Positions 48,996-63,100 of a stretch of 64,000 bases of DNA are shown one piece after another. The notes below the pieces were generated by a model. The model was given only the letters and a program-made list of their open reading frames with translations, was not told the origin of the DNA and did not search any database. Numbering within the stretch: position 1 is the stretch's first letter; each line of letters begins with the position of its first letter. Source of the stretch: Ooceraea biroi. Its lineage: Eukaryota > Arthropoda > Insecta > Hymenoptera > Formicidae. The stretch spans positions 3,021,838 through 3,085,837 of the forward strand of contig NC_039516.1 in NCBI RefSeq assembly GCF_003672135.1, given 5' to 3'. The translations under genes were made by a program, and so were the position numbers.

Positions 48996-51900
48996 TCAGG
49001 ATGTGTGAATCTCATCGACATTTATATGTGCGATGAAACGCAGCCGCATCTGCAACGGGTGCCTCAGTCTTCGTACGATACACTCCACTTCATTCTTCAT
49101 CATATCACCAACAAACATGTACTTGATGTGATATCTGTTGTTAAGAAAAATAAAATGTTCTAATAAAGATAATTCGTAAAGTAAGAAGGCAATCAGAGGA
49201 ACAAAACGATCGTTAGAAAAAGGGAGCTTCAATATCGTTTTAAATTATCGCTCCAAATAAATTTTTGCACGAGCATGTCATTGACATATCTAACGTTTAA
49301 CGTACAAGTAACAAAATACCCAATTAAGAATTAATTAATTGATAATAAATAATAAATTAAGAAAGCGACAAAAGTAGTTGGTAAAAATTGTTTCAGGATA
49401 CAACTAATCGCTACATTTTTGCAGAATTTAGATGACACATAAACATATGTACGTACAATAAGTCACAAACTGGATCCATGTATTTCAATGTAGTCTGAGT
49501 GTGATCGACTCGTTCCAACATCTCATACAAACAAACGGCTAGCTCGACCACGCAATGTGGTCGTTCTGCGTTAAATCTTGCCAATGTGGGACCAATCAAG
49601 TGGCAAGCGTATATCAGTTGTTCCTCGCTGGTTACAAATGGCTGAAGTTTCTCCTTGATGAACCTAAAGAAAAAAATAAAAAGTTTTTGTTAGCTCTCGT
49701 CTCGGTTTTGCTTTATAAAATGCACCGTTTTATCTATCGTATTGAAAGATATTTTTTTATAGATGTGTGAAGTCATTTACATGTGAAAGAAATTGCTACT
49801 TACTGCGGCATTGTCGTGATTTGTCCAACACCTGCGTGATGCCACACTGAATGCGCCAGTGCAAGCATATAACTATACTTGTTCTCTAACAAACTATTAT
49901 GAGTGATGTCGAAATTGAACATTTGGAACGGCGTTAAGTTGTTGTACTGCCAGTTGACCAGACCGGGACTGTTGATGGTCTCGACCAAGCGATCGTGCAG
50001 TGCTGACCAATAACATTCTGGCAAAGCGGCCAAGAGCAGACCAACGCAATTTATCCACAAATGTATCTCGTCTGACGGTATAACGGTATACCTGTGGGAA
50101 CGTGTAAGAATAAAATTGCATAAGAAATCAACAGTACACGAATCCGAGCATGTAAATTTAAAAACAGAAGACCAGTACCCTTTAGCAACAACATCCAATA
50201 GTGAATTAGCGACCAATTGTGGAGTAACGGGAACAGCCATAAGTTCAACACAGGTCACGTATAGTGCATGTGCTGCTGGATTTGGGAATTCGTTGAACCT
50301 CCAGTCAGTAGCAGGGAAATGGGCCGTGCCAGACATAGCTTTAACACATGTGCTCAGTTAAAGTGAATTATTGCTACTCTATTTGTAACTAGAGGACTGT
50401 GGCTGCCTCGACGTTATCAGTGAAAAGAAAATTCAAAATTGCTCTAGAAGTCTATATACCAAAATGAGAGAAAGTTTGCCATGTTACATGTTCACATTTT
50501 TAAGAGATAAAAATGAGAGAAAAATTGAGATGTTAAATATTTGCATTTTAAGAGATACTGCGACTGATAGAAACTGATAACAATTTAGTTGCTTTTTCCA
50601 CTCCCTATCGAAAAAGCTACAAAATCAATTATAATAAAAATATGTCTATTAGCTAATCTTATATTTACGATATAAAAATGACTGTTGTTTTACTTTCTAC
50701 CATCCTTTGTACGAGGCGAACGTAGTAGTCCAATTCTGGTATCCAGTTGACAGCGTTATCGGCAGAACGTGTCATGTATATCTGATAAGCCTCGGAAAGT
50801 GCCCATCCTGGTGCTCTGATCTCGCGCAAGGAACCCAAAACGGCAGATACCAATCGGCGCTTCAATGAAGGCCGATCTCGTAATTTCCTTTCGTAGTAAT
50901 GTAACGTGTTGTAAAGGTATGTAACGGGCCGATCTGGAATTGATAAATTGCGATCACATTCAACAACCAAATTACATTCTAGCTTATATATACAAATTTA
51001 TCTTTTCTAGATGCATTTGTGTAAAGATAAATTTGAATTAAACAACTTTTGTATTCATTAAAAATAAGACATTTTTACTAGACCTACCATGAAATTTATA
51101 CAAACAGCCCAAATGCTCCAACAGCGTTTCCAAACTTTTGATAACAGGTGGTATCTCTAGATATCGATGTACCACTATGTCGAAAACCGGTAAAAAGCGG
51201 AGACACACGTTGCCGAAGTACACAGGCAAGCTCTGATACTGGCTAGGCCCGCCGGTAGTTTGTTCCATGATGCCTTCCGGCGCGAACTTCTCCGGGAACT
51301 TTCTGTGGAAGGCAAGGTGCTTCTCGTGCCAGTTCGATTGCTTCCAATGTTCCGGTGAGTTTTCCTTAACGAATTCCTGTACCCGGTTTCTGAATTCCAC
51401 CGCTTTCAGCAATAATAATTGTATGATGAAGAAACACACTTGTGCCTCGCTGCCCTCCTGAGTTCTTAATGCTAGGCAGAGTACCAGCCTATCGATGGTC
51501 ACTATATTGTACTTCCAGATCATATCGTTGATGGTGTCCACGCATTTATTAACGTGCTGACCGCCCGCACTATTGGCAAATTCAAATACTAGATAATCAC
51601 AAAATTTTCGGAGATGCGCCGAGAGAGCTCTGGCGCCAATTCTTTCGAGAATTTTATATGCAATGGGACTGATACAGTCTCTTTCAAATATCATCTTCCA
51701 CACGAGGCACAGAAACAGCGGTGGCGTGCCAGGCACTGAGAAGTGCGCGATAATATCATTTTCATTGTTCATCGACGCCCAATTTCTGTATTCCTCCTCA
51801 ACAGCCTTCTTAATCTGTTGTTTGTTTTCTTTGGCCACGCTGTTCTGTTGAAAAAACTCGCTTAATACTGGCGGGAAGCACTGAAGGGTGTGATTAGCCC

Positions 51901-54747
51901 AGGAGTGCGGCGTGTTCTGCATAATTGTGTGCAGTAGCTCCTTGCACCACGTGCCACTAAGACTGTCAGCGCCAGTGCCAGTCACATGCATGGATCTTGC
52001 CAGTGTTAATACTAACACCCTGTTGAGTTCCTCAGATTCTGCGGACACAAGGGTCTTCGGTTCAGATAAAAATCTGGATAACTGCGGCTGGACCTCCGCT
52101 GAACCTAATCCTGTAATGAGCCTCAGAGCCGTGCTCTCAACACATAGATGCAACTGCGTCTGATTGGTTTGGGGTACCGCCGCGAGACTGTGAAGGTGCG
52201 ACAGCAGCTGAACTCTGTAATGCGGCTGGATGTGATGCATCCTGTAGCTGAACATTTCCAGCAACGTGTACAGCGTGCCCCACGCGTGAGATTTGAACAC
52301 TGTCGGTAGCAACTGACTGATGAATCCTTTTATGCCGAGGCTCTCGATCTCCGTGTAAACCAATAAACGGCTGTAGGTTTCAACCAGTGCAGGCGCTAAC
52401 GCCATGTTACTCTTGGATTGCGCCAATTTAATCACATGTGTGACAATGCTGTGAATCAGACTCATTTTCGAATGAACGGTCAGCGAGTCCAGGATGGACA
52501 TCGAAAGCGGCGTCGTCGGGCCGTTCGCCAACGCCGCGTTATTCTGCAACGTTTGCAACGGTTGCTGTTGCTGGCTCTTCTGAGTACCCAAGATGGTGTC
52601 TACCAGCGCTGCCATCGGTCTGCTGAAGTATTCCTGATTCGTCGAGTACGCATTACATAACAGGGCGATTCGATAATCCGAACCCATGCAAAGGGACGTG
52701 TTCGGCATGACTAGATGTTGCAGAAATTCGTGATGGACCTTGAGCGTGTGGGGTATAGGCCGGTGAATATTAGAGTGTTCGGACTGAGCTTTCTTCAGCA
52801 GATGAATCCATATACATGTAATCGCCATCTGATGCGTACAAAGTGCCTGGGTGTAGTCCGGGACAGGCAAGGGCTCTTTCTCCGGGTAGAGAAGATCGTA
52901 CAACTTCAGCACGGGCAGGAAATTCGAAAGCGGATTTCGTTGTATGCTGCCAGAGATAAATTGCAAGAGAACCCACATCAGATGGTCCCTCCCTTTCCGC
53001 AATTCTCTGCCTGCCAACTTATCGTGTATCGCCATGACGATGCTTGGAAAACAGGCGAATTGAAAAAGAATAAAGTAGATCAGCTGTGAGGAGAGATGGA
53101 GCCACACCCAGTGATTGGCCACGGTCCCGTCTGTCCCCTCCACTGGCAGGGTCTCGTTCTCGGATCGTTCCATCGCGAGTATAACGAGCTCCACAAGCTG
53201 TTCCTCCAAGACGATGCAGCGTTGCTTATGCTGTCGCGCAAACAAAAATGTATTAAGTTCGATATAAACAGTGTCTTCTGATAGCAGCATAACTTGAGAG
53301 GTGTATTCAACAATATATAAAATTAATTAGTGGATAAAAATTTATATCTCGCTCTTATCTTTTAATAACTTTCATGTTCATGCTTTACACGACTTTATAC
53401 GTATGCATTTCAATTTTACCTGTTTTTGTAAACCGAGCATCGAGCAGACCATATCCCTGCTATACGGTTGCTCCAGAACATATCTAAGTAATTCCGTTTG
53501 TGGTTTAAGTAAATCCGGATTGTACGGTAAGTTCCCTTTCAAGGAAAACTTTAACGTAGTAGGATCCAACAACCAGGGATTAATCAAGTGATCTGCATAT
53601 CCCGTATGTTCAACTACTGGCAACATCTTTGAGTGTCCTACTATGGACACCATTTGCGCGGTGTTGCGAAAACTTTCAACAAAACTAGACAATAGTTTCG
53701 CTAATCTCTGAAACAGACAGAAATATTTTAAGCATTCTTCACGCAGTGCTTTATTTTATTATGTTCGAATAATCCTGGAATCATCAGCTTTATTTAATCA
53801 TTCTTATTAATTTAGAATGCTTTATCACTTACCCAATGAGGCCAATTTTTGCCATCGGGGTAGGCTTTCTGTATTTCATTGACAATAAAATAACCAGGTA
53901 ATAAGCACGCGTTTCTGTCAAAAATATATTCAATAACGTTTTCCAAAGCTTTCAGTTGTGGTTGCACCGATGCGTCTAACCGGGCTGGTATAGTTTGTGC
54001 CTTTTCCTTACATCCCTAAGAAAATATGAAGGAAAAGCTTCTTTACATAAGATATTTTTGGTGTTTAATAATTAAAAATTATAAGGAGATATAAAACACA
54101 TTGATAGACGTACTTTCATGATTTCTCTAACTCCCTTGTAATCTACTGCACCAATAATACGTCGAATAAGGACGAAACATTCAATCCAAAAATCTTCCAA
54201 CTGATACTGTAACTTGTCGCAACTTAAAATACATTCGCATACTAATCTGGAAAATTCATAAGAAAATATTTATTTATTTTTATCTATCTATTAATTTTAT
54301 CAATTTATCTGTTAATGAAATGGAAACCTGGAAAGCAAGACAAATTATATCGATTAATAAAAGTATACCTGGCAGGTAAAAAATTAGAGTGCACCAAGTT
54401 CTCCAGCAACGATAAAAGTAACTGTAATCGTCTGTGATTAGTCATAGCTGCTGCCATTGATAGGAACTGACGAACGGCAGCCTCTTGCTGCTCCTTTGTC
54501 AATCCAGTCAAAACTGATTTCAATTCGTTTTGCCATGTTGTTATTTTCTCAGTGTCATTATTAGGATGATGAACGAGGACGCAACTGAACGCCTCCTCTA
54601 TCGCCTCCACTTTCTGAAAAATGTGAAGAAAGCGAATGTTGCATTATTAAATCTCTCTTGATTGTCGGAATAAAGGTTTTTTAGCTTACTCACCAATATA
54701 TCATTTACAATATTTGCAATCTGATTTTCACTGCTCATCTTCTCCAT
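48996..54747 (-). CDS. MED23: Mediator complex subunit 23 (MED23)
   Basis: A large helical-repeat tail-module subunit of Mediator that links activators to RNA polymerase II in the nucleus. Exons, 5' to 3' on the minus strand: 54747-54694, 54613-54369, 54246-54114, 54015-53833, 53707-53420, 53230-51088, 50933-50694, 50338-50179, 50091-49804, 49663-49457 and 49134-48996. They give 1359 residues, against about 1370 in human. The match to the family is strong throughout: RYVLEQPYSRDMVC, KGRDHLMWVLLQFISGSIQ, LAPALVETYSRLLVY, GIKGFISQLLPTVFKSHAWG, MFSYRMHHIQPHYRVQLLSH, YFGNVCLRFLPVFDIV, DWRFNEFPNPAAHAL and the C-terminal LRLRFIAHI-like segment. The 2.1-kb exon holds about half the protein. The start is the first ATG of the exon (MEKMSS), with a second ATG three codons on. 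It is divergent from lingerer. Confidence 0.97.
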
Positions 54748-57121
54748 GTATAATATCCACGTTAGCACAGGTAATTGTAAATTTAATTAAAACATATTCA
54801 TCGAACGAATAATTTCTGTGGTCAATTGTACGATCATGCTTTCCACATTTATGTTCTTTCAAGAATAACTGAAGAAATCTTTATATTTACAACTGCATAA
54901 CCTTTTTATAGAAAGTTCGAAACGAACTTTTCTTCTTCCTCCACTATCGAAAATCCGTCCAATAAGAATACGGAGCCATGCTGACGTCAGTTGATTTATA
55001 ACTATTATATCTAATCTCTCTAGATAACTTACTAGCTAGAGCAATCGTAATGCATGAAGTTGCATCATTTCGGGGTATACTTGAAACATTCCTATCATTC
55101 TTATCGCATCTCTAGATATTCGTGCTTTATGACTGTTGATAGAAATCCAAAACTATCTTTTATTGGACAATTCGTAAACCATATAAATTATTTCTATTTT
55201 TTAAATTTACGTTTGATCTTGTTTTACATATTTAATTTCTTCAATATACAAGTCAACGAGTCGCGATTGATAGAAACGAATCTTAAGTTCCGGTTTTCAT
55301 GAGACCACTTCCGGCACTTCCGGCGCTCGCGTATCCGCGGACGGCAGTCAAGTGAGACGTGGCGCGGTTATTCTGCAGTTGCCGTCCTGAGCGAGCAATA
55401 GGTACGCGCAGAGCCCAATAAAAAGCTAAGAAGCGGTGCCGATCGCGCTGTTAGGCACTGGTAGGTGCCTGGTGCGTCAGGGAAGGGGGGCTTGCGGTCA
55501 CGTGACCGAGCTGCGTTTTGAGCGCACTAACCAGGTACGAAGGCGAATCCGTTGTTTTTCTCGTAGTTTTTCGCGCGCCACGGCCCCAAGCGCCGAGGTG
55601 CCGTGAGTCCCGCAATCGTTTCCTGCATTTCGTCACGCCCGCAACGAAACGCGCACGCTGCCCACGAGTGTGAGTTATCCACAAAGATTCCTTCCGCACG
55701 GCCATTCCGGGAGCGACTCGCCGAGATCCATTGATGCATCGCCGCGACGTCGATGGTTGACGAGCCTTCTCCTGTGCAAGGCAGAAATGGCGTCCACCGT
55801 GCACATGGCCTGCTGAAAGTATTCTCCGCTCGTGAGAATCGCCCTGGTGCCGGGGACCCGTAGCGTTGTATCCGTTATACCGTGAGCCGACTTCCATTGT
55901 ATCCCTCCTCCCCCCCCCCCGCTCCCCGCGCGGATTTTCCATCCCAGCGTGCGACCGACGTGCGTGCGTGCCTGCCTGTTTGTCTCCCCGCGTGCGTGCG
56001 TGCGGCCGACGACGCGCCCGAACCGAGGTGTTCTTTTTTTTTCGTTCTATCGGATTCCCGACGACGCGCAACGTTGGGATTCCACGGCGAGGATCGCCCC
56101 GGGCGTCCCACGGGATTTGGAACGTGCACCGTGTTTCCCGCCCGAGTCTTCGATGCTCGCCATCGCGCCCTAACGTGTCCTCACGGTGCTTTTAACCATT
56201 GTCGCGATATAGTTGTTCCACGAGGTATTGTCGTTACCACGCGAGATACTCCGCGGGGCTTTTACGCGCCCAATCCCGCGTATCGTGTTGTAGCGCGAGG
56301 ACGAGGCTCCCTATCACGGAAAATCGTCCGGTGCGATAAGCGCTCGGTGCAACTCTCTCGTCCTCGTCCGGACGGACTTTACATCTACATTACCCGTTTA
56401 TCGTTCTGACCCTAACCTTGCGTAGTTTGCACGAGCCTTTACATAAGCCAGCTTTTACAAACGTGTAATTTATTTGTCTGCGCTTCGAACGTAGCTCGGT
56501 CAGCATCCAGTAATTATGAACAGTGAATGTTTATGGAGGTGTTTCATAAATTTTTTATTCGATACAGATTCAAGGTGTACCTTGCGATAACTTGCCACCA
56601 GGGGAATCGTATGTTATTCTGCAAGAAAACTTGCGGAAAAGTTATCTTATTCCAAAGAAAACTTTTACATAACATTGATTTTTTTATTGCATATTATACA
56701 TAATATAAGAGGAGATACACATAACTTGAGAATCAAGTAATTCAAATCAGAGTAAAAGTCAGGAAAAAGGTAGAAACCTGATGGCCAAAGATAACGATAA
56801 AGTAGATTTAGAATGTGGAACGAAACGTTTGAAACACCTGCAAATTTAATTCAATTATTGTTAATTTATTCTCAATAGTTTGCTCCATGTCGCAAGATAC
56901 CACATGTTCACTCCAGTTTCAATCAGTTTCTTTGTCTTTACACCTGTTATAACGATTTCGATATAATCTCGTCCATCTGTGTTATAGAAAGTTAAATTAA
57001 TTTAGCAACAACACGCAAGTATGTAATAATGCATATACATTCTGTTTCAGACTGTAAATAGAGACTGTACATAGGAAGTGTGATCTTGTGAGTGCTTAGG
57101 TGTGTGGGGTTTTAGTTGGCA
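54748..57121. promoter_or_regulatory. Divergent MED23 / lingerer promoter region with lingerer 5' UTR
   Basis: About 2.4 kb between the two start codons. A CpG-rich block lies at about 55.3-56.4 kb; next to it the MED23 side is AT-rich. The block is open in several frames on both strands (up to about 206 codons on the minus strand), but none looks like a protein. A splice acceptor (TTCTGTTTCAG, ending near 57050) precedes the lingerer start codon, so lingerer has at least one non-coding 5' exon, probably in the CpG block. Confidence 0.5.
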
Positions 57122-60100
57122 ATGAGTTCAAGCAACAAAGCCTTTGTGTCCTCTGGTGGAAGAGGCACCAACAAAAACAAATCACAACAACATGGCAAAT
57201 CAGATCATCAGTCTAAATCATCAGATTCGACTAAGCATGACAAGGCCCAGGTTGGTATAATGATAAAGTACAACATCAAGTTTCGTGTACAATGATGCAC
57301 AAACTTCCATAAAAGTTTATGAAGACACGACACATTTAGCAGCTGTAATCTACAATAATCTTCAAATCAGAAGTATTAGACTCTCTAAAAGCATAACTAA
57401 CACGAAAGATTAGTTTCGTAGATTCTACAAAATATTTAATTTTATCTATTATTTTACCTATTTCTAACAAAATGATCAATAGATGACAAATAAAGAAGAT
57501 AAACACACATTTCATGACACCTGCAGTTTTCGAACACTGGTCAAATAAAATTGATTTGTTCCTTGCAGCAAAACACTAATCAGATCCGGCACGCACAAAT
57601 TATCGACACTAGAATGGCGGGTGGTGAGGATCCTGTCTTGAAGGAGCGCATCAAGCAGGTGATGGATATGACACGGCGTTCGGAGGATGAAGTGATTATG
57701 GCTTTGCATGATAGTGACGGCGATCTCGATCGTGCTGTCAATGATCTCCTCGAAGGTGTGAAAACAGAGTGGGAGGTGAAGAAGAAGAAGCCTCGTCAGC
57801 CCAGTGGTTCCAAGCAGAGTACGGATCAGTCGGGTGGCCAGGACGACAATGGCGAGTGGGAGGAACGGCGCAACCAGCGTAGTGGCGGTCCTCCGCGTAT
57901 GCGAGGCCGCGCCAATCATGACAATCGTGGATGTTCGTATAATTGTTTTATTACCTCTTTCGGCCACGTTATTTAGAAGAATAAATAGCTGCGGACGATC
58001 CTCGACATCGAGGCAAAGAAATTCAAAGTCAAATAGAATAAGAGAAGAAGAATGAACGCACGCATATACATATGCTACTCTTTTTGTTTTGCGTCTTAGT
58101 TTGATAAAAATTGCATTGCACAAAGATTCTTGTACCCTGTCTCTTCATGGGTGAATCCTATTTGTCCTGTGAACAGGGCGTGGACGAGAAAACAAGGAGA
58201 ACGAAAGGAACATGGAAGACGGCGTTCGCGACGGCAGCTACAGCAGAAGAGGAAGAGGAGGACCTGGAAGATCGGGTCGCGGTGGTCGTGGTGGTAGCAG
58301 AGGGCTCGGCTCGAGGACGTTTGCGAACCGCAATGACTCGGCGTCTGGTTCCGCCGCTCATAGCTTTAATCGTCCCATCGACACCTGGACAGGCAGCGAA
58401 GAGCAGCAACAGAGTATTCAAGAACCAAAAATGGGTGAGACTTGATCTGTAGTCGTTAAAGTTGTTTTTTCTTCTCTACAAATTGTAACTGTTTTATTAT
58501 TATTATTAACGAAACATTCTCAGGAAAAGAGCGAACTGTACGTTTCATATTCGGTTATAAAAGAAAATATTATAATTTGATACGTTAATGCAAATTTAGA
58601 TGCTTGGAATAATTTGGACTCTACAGAAGACTGGGATAACGAGGAGTACACTGGATCTTTGGCGGACACTAAAGTCTTTACACCAAGCACGAATATCCTT
58701 GAAGCCCCTGCTGCTTTAGAGGAAGCAAAGTCTCAGGAAATACCATCGGCGCCATCGGGTCAGGGTGTTAACTTATCGCTGCTTCAGCACGAGGTAAGAT
58801 CGAATTACAAGACGTTAGGAAATGTGTCGTGTTGCATATTATAATGATCCTTCTTCAACGCAATTTATAGGAATTACCAAAATTGGCAGAACTGTCTACG
58901 ATGCAACAGCAGAGTCTAATGCAGCAGCAAACTCAAGCGCAGCCGCAGCAGCAACCGCAGCAGCAACAGCCGCAGCAAACCGTGCTGAGCTTGTCAACGA
59001 TGCAATTGTCGCAACAACCAAGCGCTATTAGCAGCGGTGTACTAACAGCGGCGCAAACACAATATCTGACGCAACTCACTCAACAGGCGAGTGAAAATTT
59101 AAAAGCTGCACAAACCTTTTCATCGTCGATATCCAGTCAGGTAACGTAACGTGTTCGCCCTTTTAATATTTGCCCGAAACCTGAGATGATCTACATTTAT
59201 ATGCTATGTTTGCATTTCAGCCGCAAAGACTAACGAAGCAGCGTCCACGGGTTCCTCCACCGTCAAAGATACCGTCGAGCGCCGTGGAGATGCCAGGCGA
59301 CGCGGTGAACAGCGGAATCGGCTTCCTCGATGTACAGTTTGGTGCGCTCGAGTTTGGTAGTGACTCGAGTTCTCTCGACGGCGGCTCCGCGACCGAAAAA
59401 TACAATTCCACAAATAGTACAATTCCCGGCGTAGATATGACTTCCGGCGCGAACGCCGTGAACACTGCCAACACGAGTAACTCGCTCGATATTGAAACGA
59501 CGCAGACTTCCACCGCACTCTTTAACGCCAGCTCGCAGATGGTAATTTCTCTTTAAAATCGCTTACAAATACGTAGCGTGTTTCGATATATATACAAACA
59601 TTGCGCTGTATCGATTGTTTTCGACTTTCAGTTATCGAGTAGTGACAATCTGCCGGTGTCGGGCGAGCACTCGATCAGCTCCCAAAGTTTCACCGCTCGT
59701 GGAAGCAGTACCGGCCAAAGCCTGGACATAACTAAGCAAGACTTCACGTCGCAAGTCTCGCCCGGGAACGCACCGGCGTACGGTGCTACGACGACGTACC
59801 AGACGTCGCAGAAATCCTTCCAGCCGTCGAGTGGTACGCCGAGCACTTACAACGCGTATTCGACGAACAATCAATCTTCTCAGTCGACCTTCCAAACCGC
59901 GTCAGCCGCTAACACGAATAGTTATTCCGCGACAGCGACGGTGTCGCAGGCTAGTTATAACTCGTCCACGTCGTTCCCGCAATCAAATACGTCGACCTTC
60001 AGTCAAGCCTCGCCTTCCGCGTCGGCGTCTGCGACTTCCGGTTACAACCAACCCACCACTAGCAGCCAGGTAAACGAATCAAAATCGATCTCGAATATTG

Positions 60101-63100
60101 ACAATATTCTATGAAGGTTTTCTTTCATTTATCATGAACTTTGGAGGCAATTAGTATTAGGCTAACGTTAAGTATAGTGGCGCACAAGTTAGGATGAGTG
60201 GTTAAGGTTTTATTGTGAACCAAGTCCTTTTCCTAGCGCAAGCTCAAGATGAATTTCTATCTTTCATTTATCATGAACTTTAGCTGAACACCAATACGTC
60301 TTTTTGAATAGGTTTATCAATCTGCGAGCTACGTACCGACTACGACGTCGCAATATCAGGCGCAATCCGTCGCTACTAACACGGTATCGAACAGCAATGC
60401 TGGGTATCAAACTTACCAGCCGCAAGCTTATCAGTCTTCTGTTACGACGTTCACGTCGCCGATAACGCAAAGTTCTGGCGCTTACCAGAGTGCCGCGCAA
60501 TCTGTAAGTACAAGTTTACAGTTTCTTTTATTCCGAGGTAGCGCAAGTTTACACGTTTAACATTGAATCAACAACGCTCGGCAGGTCTACGCGAGCCCGT
60601 ACGGCAGTTACGCTAGCCAACCGCAAGCGGCGTCCCACAATCACAAATTGAACAGCACCGCGGCGAAGGACTCGCAGTACGATAGTAGCGCGACTACATC
60701 CAACAGCTCTTTGGCGACGACGAGCGCGCCGACGTTGGGCCTCACTTCTACCTCCGTCAACAGTTCGCAGACTAAAGTGACGAATTCTAATGGTTAGTTT
60801 AACGCTAGAAAGCGCGCTCTTCTGATAAATCGATTTAACCGGCACTTCTTGTCATCAGCTGTACCAAAAAGCACCTCCAGCGGAGTAGTAACGGGTAGCA
60901 GCGGTACCGGTAACATGACGGGCGGTGGCGCCGCCGGAAATATGACTCCGATGCTCAGTCATCAGTACATCATGGGCCAGGCAGGTGTGCCGTACGCGTT
61001 CCAGCAACCCGTCTACAGCTACGAGGACCTGCAGCTCGTACAGCAGAGAATACCGCACATGGTTAGTTACTGCTCGATCAATCAGTTCACTTGTTTCTAT
61101 ATATTTATTGAAGTACAAACACAGCACTGTTATCTGGGTAACGCTTCTTCGGAGTAGCGGTAATTCACTCGTCTCTATCATGTCTCGTCATGGATTGTCA
61201 TGGATTGTAGAAATCGGAATGGAATCACCTCTGCTTCGAAGTGCGCCTTATCCTATATATATTTATTATTATCTAGTACAATGACTGCCGAGGTGATCGT
61301 TTCTTTATTGCTTGGTAGTTGCTCCTTTATCTCGCTCGCTCTTTCTCTCTTCCTTTTCCGTAATTTTAGTATCTTTTTTTCCAAAGTTTTCGATATCTTC
61401 TATGAATACCTTCACGAATGCCAACTCGTGTATTAGTTCATAGCAAGTATCGTATGAAACGGACAATTATGCTGGTAAAAGCGGATCAGGTTTCCGAGCA
61501 CGTTTTTGCTCTGCGCAAAAAGACTTTTAACGGTAAAAGGGTGGAAGAGGTACTCCTGGGACGAAAGCTTGTTTCAAGTTTCGATACGCTGGCCACAGGA
61601 CACATTATTTCGGTCTTGGCTTGTTTCTCCTTTTTTGCCTTCATTGAGATTACCGTGGGCTGTATAGTAACGTTACGTGTTTTGAGACTGTATGGGAACA
61701 CGCGTACTTCCGCGTGGTTGATGTGTAAAAGTGATCGATGAAAGTTATAATTTGTAGCTTGTCCTTTTTACTCGAACATTTTAGATTATACAAATGTGGA
61801 AAATGTGATGGCATATTTATATATGAGTGAGTGAGAGTGTATGAATATAGTATCAGAATGAATGTACTTATGCATCGCGATCGTACATGAGCGATCTGTA
61901 GCTCGATCTGTCGCAAGTAACAGTTTCGACTGAATGAGTATCTTGATATCTTTCTAGCAAGAGATAGATTCAGCCAAGCAATCGCATGTTAATTGTCCCA
62001 GCCCGGTACGCGTAGAACTTAGACGTCAGTTAGCCTTCTTGTATTTGGAGTACACAGTGTATGCATGTAGTTTTGTGTTTGCCCTTCCTGACTAACGTGC
62101 AGCCAACTACTGGTTACTATGACGCGGCCTTGGGCTATCAGACTACTGGTCCTGCTACGAGTCTTGGCGGCGGCCGGGGTGACGCGCTCTCCGGCGTGCA
62201 GGGCGTGCAAGGAGTCCAAGGTGTGCAGGGAGCCTATACCAGTATTAGCGACGCCAGGTTCGCAAGAAACGACAGCAACGCATCGCCAGTTCCTTCCACT
62301 ATGTCGCAGCAGGTGAGTCCGCTATTAATCAACTTGTAGAGCCGCGGCAGACGTGGGTGATGAGAATGTGCGAGAATTCACAAGAAATCGATGCGAAATT
62401 TGCAGACAGCCACGCAGCATCAGCAGCCGATGATGAATCCTACTCTTCCTCCGGGATATGCGTACGCGTTTACGTATAGCAGCGGAATCATGCCAGGCGG
62501 TTTCCAGTACGGGACTCCCGCTATCTATCCGGTAGGTCTCGCACCTTACGTCCCTTCCTGGTCCGCTTCGACGAATGAGCGCTCACCGAATCGATTTAAA
62601 TCACAGCAAATCGCAACGGCCGGCAACGCCGGTACAAATAGCGGTGCGTACAGCGCTAAGCCGGGCAGTTACGGATCTGGATACGGTGCTGGCGCGAGTT
62701 ATGATGCGCTAGCCTCCGCTGGTCCGTCCGGCGAGTACAAGGGCGCCGGTAGCAGTTACACCGGTACCCAGACCGGCAAGACCGGCACTTCCACTGGAAA
62801 TACCAATACCGCCGGCTCCTCTGCAACGGATATCAGCGCCACGATGTACGCCAAGAGTCACGTAGCTCTCGGCAAAGTGAACGTAAGTGGTTCCTTCGAT
62901 AGTCGTCCTTAGGAATCCCATGTATACTGTCTACATGTTCAATACATCGATCCTTTTACTATCGCAGTCTTATGAGAAACAGACTTTCCACTCCGCTACT
63001 CCGCCACCGTTCGGTCTCACGGGTAGCCAGAATGCTGGCTTGCCAGGTGGTTACGGCGCCCCGCACTTGTTCATCCCGACTATGCCGCATCAGCTGCACC

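Noticed and set aside
55451..56071. 206-codon minus-strand frame between MED23 and lingerer
   Set aside because: Arg/Gly/His-rich frame inside a CpG block, with other frames equally open; no domain.
61418..61741. 107-codon frame in lingerer intron 10
   Set aside because: No homology, no splice sites or promoter; has a hydrophobic stretch by T-rich composition.
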